Below are positions 1 through 3,926 of a DNA stretch of 13,437 nucleotides, one piece after another. A model generated the notes under the pieces. It was not told where the DNA came from. It did not search any database and saw nothing but the letters and a program-made list of their open reading frames with translations. Both the position numbers and the translations under genes were made by a program. Source of the DNA: Verrucomicrobiota bacterium (GTDB lineage Bacteria > Verrucomicrobiota > Verrucomicrobiia > Limisphaerales > UBA8199); the NCBI GenBank assembly GCA_026397855.1, contig JAPLUA010000294.1, positions 21,818-35,254 on the forward strand, read 5' to 3'. Positions within the stretch are counted from its first letter, which is position 1; each line of letters begins with the position of its first letter.

Positions 1-240
1 CAACGGGAGTATCCAGTCCATTATCGTGGGCACTTCATTGGGAAGCTGATTCCCGACCTCATTGTAGATGGCAGGGTGATCGTGGACCCGAAAGTTGTGA
101 CCGCATTCAACGACACGCACATCGCCCAAATGCTCGGCTACCTGAACATTACCGGGCTGGAGGTGGCGCTGCTGCTCAACTTCAGGGAAGCCAAACTGAA
201 CTGGAAACGTGTGGTGCGCGGGGGCGGAGGAGAGGATTGA
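1..240 (+). CDS. GxxExxY family protein, C-terminal part (gene cut by window edge)
   Basis: The first 79 codons are open in frame 1 and end at TGA 238-240; the start lies outside the window. The fragment matches the C-terminal half of the small (about 125 aa) GxxExxY family, a PD-(D/E)XK nuclease-like fold. Visible are IPDLIVD with Asp19 of the fragment, then IVDPK (Asp29, Lys31), which occupies the place of the family's usual ElK motif. HIAQMLGYL and the LLLNF-KR ending typical of the family follow. The acid is Asp rather than Glu, so the D...(D)xK triad is kept in altered form. The family's biological role is unknown to me; nuclease activity is suggested only by the fold motif. Its stop codon lies inside a CACGGAT repeat element that continues into the intergenic region. 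Family assignment is fairly sure, function is not. Confidence 0.8.
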   Translation, partial: QREYPVHYRGHFIGKLIPDLIVDGRVIVDPKVVTAFNDTHIAQMLGYLNITGLEVALLLNFREAKLNWKRVVRGGGGED

Positions 241-284
241 CCACGGATGAGGGAAGGACAGAAGCGGTTTATCCTCGATCCGTG
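237..284. repeat. CACGGAT element, copy A
   Basis: The element starts TTGACCACGGATG, runs through GGGAAGG and GGTTTATCC, and closes with GATCCGTG, which is complementary to its own left end. The same order of blocks recurs in copy B (337-408), so the two are copies of one element, with copy A lacking an internal 9-bp unit expansion. The stop codon of the upstream GxxExxY gene (238-240) is part of the left arm. ACCACGGAT/ATCCGTGGT repeats are, from general knowledge, common between genes in Verrucomicrobiota and Planctomycetota. Confidence 0.75.
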
Positions 285-287
285 AAA

Positions 288-306
288 GCCGCGGTTCCAC
301 CGCGGC
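288..306. repeat. 7-bp perfect hairpin between the two CACGGAT copies
   Basis: GCCGCGG (288-294) and CCGCGGC (300-306) form a perfect 7-bp stem around the loop TTCCA. No T-run follows on either strand, so it is a poor intrinsic terminator. It may be another small palindromic repeat or an RNA processing or stalling structure at the convergent gene ends. The rest of 307-336 shows nothing recognisable. Confidence 0.45.
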
Positions 307-336
307 GTCACGTTGTTATCATAGCAGCGGAAGGCT

Positions 337-408
337 TTTGACCACGGATGGCGCGGATGGCACGGATGGGGAAGGGCCGGAGTGGTTTATCCGTGTAATC
401 CGTGGTTA
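337..408. repeat. CACGGAT element, copy B (full palindromic form)
   Basis: The left arm ACCACGGAT (341-349) pairs perfectly with ATCCGTGGT (398-406). Next to the left arm are further 9-bp units of the form (C)GCGGATGG and CACGGATGG. The right side has ATCCGTGTA before ATCCGTGGT. The central GGGAAGG and GGTTTATCC blocks match copy A. The uvrA stop codon, TAA on the minus strand (406-408), is the end of the right arm, so the element supplies the 3' end of that gene. As RNA the arms could fold into a long hairpin between the convergent genes. Confidence 0.75.
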
Positions 409-3400
409 GATTACAGTTCGCAACGCCCTGCCGGTGTGGCTTCCGGGACATGCCGCTATTTGCTCCGGTGTGCCGACAGCTACCACTTGCCCGCCTTGGT
501 CGCCTGCGTCTGGTCCCAGGTCAATGATCCAGTCTGCCGATTTGATGACATCGAGGTTGTGCTCGATCACGAGCACCGAGTGGCCAGCGTCCACCAGGCG
601 CTGGAAGACTTTCAGCAACACGCGCACGTCGTCGAAGTGCAGCCCGGTTGTCGGCTCGTCGAACAGGAAGAGCGTGGGAAGTGCGGGGTGCGGAGCGCGG
701 AGCGCGGATTTTGAAGTGCGCCGACTGACGTCGGCGGCTACAATCACTTCGGCCAGGTGGCGCACCAACTTGAGGCGCTGGCTCTCGCCGCCAGACAGGG
801 TGTTGATCGGCTGGCCCAGCTTGAGGTAGCCCAGGCCCACTTCCTCCAGCAGCTTGAGGCTCTCGACCGCGCGCTGCGCCGGCCCGGATTCGGGGAACCG
901 GGACAGGAAGGCGATGGCTTCCTCGACGGTGGATTCGAGCAGGTCGGCGATGGAGAGGGGGCGGGGAGCGTGAAGAGCGTGGGGAGCGTGGAGCGTGGAG
1001 CGTGGAGCGCGGTCCGTAGTCCGTGGTCCGTGGTCGGTGGTCTGTAGTCCGTGGACTACAGACTTCGGCCCCACCTTCACTTCGAGGATGTGGGGGCGGT
1101 AGCGGCGGCCGTTGCAATCGGGGCAGCGGATGAAGACGTCGCTCAGGAACTGCATTTCGATCTTCTCGAACCCGGCGCCGCGACACCGCTCGCACTGGCC
1201 CTGGCCTGAGTTGAAGCTGAAGGCGCTGGCATTGAGCCCGCGCTGCTTTGCCAACTCGGATTGGGCGAAGAAGGTCCGGATATCCTCGAACGCCCCGATA
1301 TACACCGCGGGATTCGACCGTGGGGTCTTGCCGAGAATGGATTGGTCCACCAGCGCCACCCGGCCAAGGTGTTCTGTGCCGTGCAGGAGTGACGAGTGAC
1401 GGGGGACGAGTGACCCGTCCGGGTCGCTGTCGTCGTCGCTTTGCTCTGGTGCGACGCGGTCTGACGCTTTGACCTGGGGGGATTCGGATTTGAGGCTGCC
1501 CATCAATGCCGGCAGCAGGACTTCGCGGATGAGCGTGGTCTTGCCGGATCCGCTGACGCCTGTCACGCACACGAACCGTCCCAGCGGTATTTCGACGCTG
1601 AGATCTTTGAGGTTGTTCCGCGTTGCATGGGAAAGCCGCAAAGCAGGATAGGTGTCCCGCCTGTCCTGCATGGGTAGATCCTTGCGCGGGCTTTGGTCTC
1701 GGTCCGGCCGCCCGGGCTGCGCGCCAGGAGCGCCGGCATTCTTGGCGGCAGCTTTCGAGGTTCCCGGCCCAGCCGGCAGGAATGCCGGCGCTCCCAGGCA
1801 TCTTCGGGGGGGCAACTCGATTCGCTTGCGGCCGCTGAGATATTGGCCGGTCAGGGATTTGGCCGACTTGAGAAGCTGCGCGTAGCTGCCTTGAAACACG
1901 ACCTCTCCGCCCGTGGCCCCGTGCCCTGGACCGAGATCAATAATCTGGTCTGCCGCGCGGATCACGCTGGCCTCGTGCTCGACCACCACGACGGTATTGC
2001 CTGCGGTGCGCAGTTGTTCGAGCAGGCGCACCAACCTTTCGGTGTCGCGCGGGTGCAGGCCCACGCTGGGCTCATCCAGGACGAACAACGTATTCACCAG
2101 TCGCGTGCCCAGGCAGGTAGTTAGACTGACCCGCTCGGTCTCGCCGCCAGAGAGGGTGCGCGTGGGCCGGTCCAAAGTCAGGTACCCCAAGCCCACCTCG
2201 TTCAGGTAACCGAGCCGCGCGCGTACCTCGTTCAGCACCAGGTTGATGGGATCATTGCGCCGCAGCCGGCGTCGCTCGGCGAGCGCCTCGACCATGGGCA
2301 CCGCGTCGCGGATGGGCAGTTGGTAAAAGTCAGCCAGCGTCAGCGAGCCATTCCCGCAGGCTTCAGCCGAGGTGGCCGCGCTTCCCGCCTCGGATTTCGG
2401 ATTTCGGCCTTCCTTCGGGCTTCGGGTTTCGGCCTTCGGATTTCCCACGTCGCACCGGTACAGCAAGGTCTCCGGCTGAAAGCGCTTTCCGTGGCAGTCC
2501 GGGCACGGCGAATAAGCCCGGTAACGCGAGAGCAGGACGCGCACGTGCATCTTGTAGGCCTTGGATTCGAGCCAGCGGAAGTAGCCTTTCACGCCATACC
2601 AGGCGCGCGGCCACTCGTGCGCCTTGTCCTTGCCGTAATCCGGTGCCCCATTGATGACGAGGTCCTGCCACTTCCGGGGCAACTGGTTGAAGGGGACATC
2701 GGTGGGCACGCCGGACTTCCGGCACGTGCGCAGCAGATCTTCCTGGCACTCCATGCCCATGCCGGTCTGCCAGGGTCTCACTACGCCCTGGGCCAGCGTG
2801 CGCGAGCGGTCGGGGACCGCCAGGTCGTAATCAATGCTGATGATGCGGCCAAACCCGCGGCAGGCCGGGCAGGCGCCGACCGGGTGGTTAAAGCTGAACA
2901 GGGCAGGGGTGGGGTCGCGGTATTCGATATCGCAGTGCGCGCAATGCAGCCGGTTCGAGAACCGGTGCGGGGAGCGGGGAGCGGGGAGCGGGGAGGGGAG
3001 TTCGTGGATGGCAAGCCGGCCTTTGCCGAAGTGGTAGGCCTGTTCGCAGGCTTCGACGAAGCGGGCGCGGTTGGCGTCGGCAAGGGGCAGGCGGTCCTGG
3101 ATTACCGTCAGGGAGGTGATGCGTGATACGGGATGCGTGATGCGTGATGGGGCATCCTCGAGCCGGAGGACTGCCCCGTCAAAGAGCAGGCGCTGGTAAC
3201 CTTGCTTGGCGACCAATGCGAGAGATTCATCCAGGGAGAGCTTTTCCGACAGCGGCAGGTCGAACGTGATCAGCACTTCCGACTTCGGACTTCGAACTTC
3301 GGATTTCCCGCCGGCGCGGGCGTCTGCGCTTTGGATGATCTCCCAAATGCTGGCGGGCGGGTCTTTGCGAACAGGCTGGTCGCACTGGCGGCAGTGCAGT

Positions 3401-3768
3401 TGCGCCAGGTGCGGCCAGAGCATTTTCAGGTAATCGCAAATCTCGGTCATCGTGCCGACGGTCGAGCGGGTCGTGCGGACCGCGTTGCGCTGCTCGATGG
3501 CGATGGCGGGCGGGATGCCTTCGATGCTGTCCACCTGCGGCTTGTCCATGCGGTCGAAGAATTGCCGCGCGTAGGGGGAGAAGGTCTCTATGTAACGCCG
3601 CTGGCCCTCGGCAAAGAGCGTGTCGAAGGCGAGCGAGCTCTTGCCCGACCCGCTCAAGCCGGTGATGACCACAAACCGGTTGAGCGGCAGGTCGAGATCA
3701 AAGTTCTTCAGGTTGTTATGGCGGACGCCCCGAAGATGGATGGCCGGCCGCACAGAAGATTTCCACAT
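406..3768 (-). CDS. uvrA: UvrA-like excinuclease ABC subunit A with many repeat-derived insertions
   Basis: This is the DNA-damage recognition ATPase of nucleotide excision repair, a tandem ABC protein without membrane domains. First ABC half: Walker A GLSGSGKS (37-44), zinc module C276/C279-C300/C303, signature LSGGE (539-543), Walker B LDEP (D565, E566). Second half: Walker A GVSGSGKT (737-744), zinc module C859/C862-C882/C885, LSGGE (991-995), Walker B FDEP (D1037, E1038), with switch His598 and His1070. The text YIETFSPYARQFFDRMDKPQVD and GIPPAIAIEQ resembles the second UvrA type (UvrA2-like) rather than the SLSAYARQFL form. At 1120 aa it is much longer than usual UvrA (about 850-950). 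The excess is low-complexity peptide encoded by tandem heptamer arrays and palindromes, listed separately, sitting between conserved blocks. ATG 3766-3768 begins just before the conserved HLRGVRHNNLKNF. It has no Shine-Dalgarno site. All catalytic motifs are intact, so it is probably functional. Confidence 0.93.
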   Translation of the reverse strand: MWKSSVRPAIHLRGVRHNNLKNFDLDLPLNRFVVITGLSGSGKSSLAFDTLFAEGQRRYIETFSPYARQFFDRMDKPQVDSIEGIPPAIAIEQRNAVRTTRSTVGTMTEICDYLKMLWPHLAQLHCRQCDQPVRKDPPASIWEIIQSADARAGGKSEVRSPKSEVLITFDLPLSEKLSLDESLALVAKQGYQRLLFDGAVLRLEDAPSRITHPVSRITSLTVIQDRLPLADANRARFVEACEQAYHFGKGRLAIHELPSPLPAPRSPHRFSNRLHCAHCDIEYRDPTPALFSFNHPVGACPACRGFGRIISIDYDLAVPDRSRTLAQGVVRPWQTGMGMECQEDLLRTCRKSGVPTDVPFNQLPRKWQDLVINGAPDYGKDKAHEWPRAWYGVKGYFRWLESKAYKMHVRVLLSRYRAYSPCPDCHGKRFQPETLLYRCDVGNPKAETRSPKEGRNPKSEAGSAATSAEACGNGSLTLADFYQLPIRDAVPMVEALAERRRLRRNDPINLVLNEVRARLGYLNEVGLGYLTLDRPTRTLSGGETERVSLTTCLGTRLVNTLFVLDEPSVGLHPRDTERLVRLLEQLRTAGNTVVVVEHEASVIRAADQIIDLGPGHGATGGEVVFQGSYAQLLKSAKSLTGQYLSGRKRIELPPRRCLGAPAFLPAGPGTSKAAAKNAGAPGAQPGRPDRDQSPRKDLPMQDRRDTYPALRLSHATRNNLKDLSVEIPLGRFVCVTGVSGSGKTTLIREVLLPALMGSLKSESPQVKASDRVAPEQSDDDSDPDGSLVPRHSSLLHGTEHLGRVALVDQSILGKTPRSNPAVYIGAFEDIRTFFAQSELAKQRGLNASAFSFNSGQGQCERCRGAGFEKIEMQFLSDVFIRCPDCNGRRYRPHILEVKVGPKSVVHGLQTTDHGPRTTDRAPRSTLHAPHALHAPRPLSIADLLESTVEEAIAFLSRFPESGPAQRAVESLKLLEEVGLGYLKLGQPINTLSGGESQRLKLVRHLAEVIVAADVSRRTSKSALRAPHPALPTLFLFDEPTTGLHFDDVRVLLKVFQRLVDAGHSVLVIEHNLDVIKSADWIIDLGPDAGDQGGQVVAVGTPEQIAACPGSHTGRALRTVI
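681..708. repeat. Heptamer array in uvrA (GTGCGGG/GCGCGGA units)
   Basis: Four in-phase 7-bp units run 681-708, with a diverged unit and GTGCG following. On the coding strand they read as ALRAPHPALP (about residues 1022-1031), placed between the second signature motif and the second Walker B strand. Conserved UvrA has only a short connection there. Confidence 0.6.
722..738. repeat. Small palindrome in uvrA (GCCGAC/GTCGGC)
   Basis: GCCGAC and GTCGGC flank TGAC, followed by GGCGGCTAC. On the coding strand this reads AADVSRR (about residues 1011-1017). I associate the sequence, from memory, with a dispersed verrucomicrobial palindrome. The hairpin itself is visible; membership of a family is inference. 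Confidence 0.4.
966..1011. repeat. Heptamer array in uvrA (GAGCGTG units)
   Basis: GAGCGTG occurs at 966, 975, 984, 991 and 998, then GAGCGCG at 1005. The first steps are 9 bp, the later ones exactly 7 bp. It encodes STLHAPHALHAPRPL (about residues 924-938) on the minus strand. It runs directly, in the same 7-bp phase, into the next array. Confidence 0.8.
1012..1053. repeat. Heptamer array in uvrA (GTCCGTG units)
   Basis: Six consecutive units run 1012-1053: GTCCGTA, GTCCGTG twice, GTCGGTG, GTCTGTA, GTCCGTG. On the coding strand they read QTTDHGPRTTD, with a visible 7-residue period (TTDHGPR). The array lies after the second zinc module (C882/C885) and before the helix preceding the second signature motif. 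The TCCGTGGT core resembles the arm of the CACGGAT element, so the two families may be related. Confidence 0.85.
1387..1414. repeat. Heptamer array in uvrA (GAGTGAC units)
   Basis: Four in-phase units, GAGTGAC, GAGTGAC, GGGGGAC, GAGTGAC, are read on the minus strand as SLVPRHSSLL (about residues 786-795). They sit in an expanded stretch (about 757-800) rich in Asp and Ser between the second Walker A and the conserved RVALVDQSILG. This is the largest departure from the family in the C-terminal half. Confidence 0.75.
1644..1668. repeat. Small imperfect palindrome in uvrA
   Basis: CAGGATAGG (1644-1652) and CCTGTCCTG (1660-1668) pair at 8 of 9 positions around TGTCCCG. It encodes MQDRRDTYPA (about residues 700-709) just before the conserved LRLSHATRNNLKDL that opens the second ABC half. 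It resembles dispersed GACAGGCGGGAC palindromes known to me from related genomes, but that link is recollection. Confidence 0.4.
1727..1794. repeat. 68-bp palindromic element in the uvrA inter-domain linker
   Basis: GGAGCGCCGGCATTC (1727-1741) is perfectly complementary to GAATGCCGGCGCTCC (1780-1794). The pairing continues imperfectly inward to about 23 bp per arm, around a 22-bp loop. It encodes APAFLPAG and AAKNAGAPGAQ on the minus strand (about residues 660-684). This falls exactly in the linker joining the two ABC halves, where an insertion would be tolerated. It looks like a MITE- or REP-type element without its own gene. Confidence 0.8.
2391..2443. repeat. Heptamer array in uvrA (CGGATTT/CGGCCTT units)
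   Basis: Three units (2391-2411), a 4-nt break, then four units (2416-2443): CGGATTT, CGGCCTT, CGGGCTT and CGGGTTT variants. It is read on the minus strand as NPKAETRSPKEGRNPKSEAGS (residues 443-463, written as two joined halves NPKAETRSPK and EGRNPKSEAGS). It lies after the CPDC zinc-type pair (C422, C425) and before LTLADFYQLPI. It belongs to the same family as the array at 3276-3303. Confidence 0.8.
2950..2965. repeat. Near-perfect hairpin in uvrA
   Basis: CCGGTTC (2950-2956) and GAACCGG (2959-2965) form a 7-bp stem separated by 2 bp, directly beside the GCGGGGA array. The region encodes RFSNRLHC, part of the conserved entry to zinc module 1, so the hairpin may be a chance by-product of coding sequence. 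Confidence 0.3.
2967..2994. repeat. Perfect heptamer array in uvrA (GCGGGGA x4)
   Basis: There are four identical GCGGGGA units in phase, with a decayed GGGGAG after them. On the minus strand they read SPLPAPRSP (about residues 259-267). The array sits just before zinc module 1 (C276/C279). It is the least diverged array in the window and so perhaps the youngest. Confidence 0.85.
3116..3150. repeat. Heptamer array in uvrA (GTGATGC units)
   Basis: Five in-phase units: GTGATGC, GTGATAC, GGGATGC, GTGATGC, GTGATGG. The minus strand encodes APSRITHPVSRIT (residues 206-218) with a 7-residue repeat of SRIT. The same units, read on the opposite strand (GTATCAC, GCATNAC), recur in non-coding DNA before the OPT gene at 3891-3918. 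Confidence 0.85.
3276..3303. repeat. Heptamer array in uvrA (CTTCGGA units)
   Basis: Four units, CTTCCGA, CTTCGGA, CTTCGAA and CTTCGGA, are followed by a decayed one. They encode KSEVRSPKSEV on the minus strand (residues 155-165, period 7: SEVRSPK). The array falls in the region that, in canonical UvrA, forms the UvrB-binding domain. Confidence 0.8.
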
Positions 3769-3777
3769 TTCAGGAGC

Positions 3778-3806
3778 AAAATAGGTTTGCCTAAGCGAGC
3801 TTGCAA
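3778..3806 (-). promoter_or_regulatory. Candidate uvrA promoter, near-leaderless
   Basis: On the minus strand TTGCAA (3801-3806) and TATTTT (3778-3783) are separated by 17 bp, and the -10 box ends 9 bp before the uvrA ATG. Each box matches the sigma-70 consensus at about 4 of 6 positions. A start 6-8 bp after the -10 would leave a leader of only 1-3 nt, which fits the absence of a Shine-Dalgarno site. I saw no LexA box. Confidence 0.3.
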
Positions 3807-3890
3807 GCCGGAGCCCGCAGTTTTGTCGAATGCCAGCTCAGCTGTTGCACTTTGTCTTGCCAGTCGTCGGCATTACAGGCTACCTATCGC

Positions 3891-3918
3891 GTGTCACGCA
3901 TTACGTATCACGCACCAT
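3891..3918. repeat. Heptamer array upstream of the OPT gene (GTATCAC/GCATTAC units)
   Basis: Units GTGTCAC, GCATTAC, GTATCAC and GCACCAT are in phase, ending 8 bp before the OPT ATG. They are the reverse-strand form of the uvrA array at 3116-3150. The array occupies the place where a ribosome binding site would be expected. An open frame reads through it (VSRITYHA), but the transporter more likely starts after it. The remaining divergent stretch, 3807-3890, shows only a weak TTGCCA (3857-3862) as a possible -35. Confidence 0.8.
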
Positions 3919-3926
3919 CAAGACCT

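Noticed and set aside
288..408. Rho-independent terminator between GxxExxY and uvrA
   Set aside because: The hairpins at 288-306 and 341-406 have no T-run after them on either strand. They may still affect 3' ends but are not classic terminators.
966..1053. CRISPR array
   Set aside because: The units are 7 bp with no spacers, inside a coding sequence, so this is a tandem repeat and not a repeat-spacer array.
521..1801. 426-codon minus-strand frame overlapping the 3' half of uvrA
   Set aside because: It is an alternative frame of uvrA, open because of high GC and stop-free repeat arrays. The product is Arg/Pro-rich with no domain, while the uvrA frame carries all ABC motifs.
676..3309. 7-residue peptide periods as coiled-coil heptads
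   Set aside because: The repeated peptides are rich in Pro, Ser, Thr and Arg and lack the a/d hydrophobic pattern; the period follows from 3 x 7 bp.
676..3309. Assembly error as the cause of the uvrA insertions
   Set aside because: The frame stays open through every array, with all ABC motifs in order and in one frame. Random misassembly would be expected to break it. Read-level data would still be needed to settle this.
3801..3926. Upstream 42-residue extension of the OPT protein
   Set aside because: It is Cys- and Ser-rich and runs through the heptamer array (VSRITYHA). OPT proteins start near the PPASAMRE block, so ATG 3927 is preferred.
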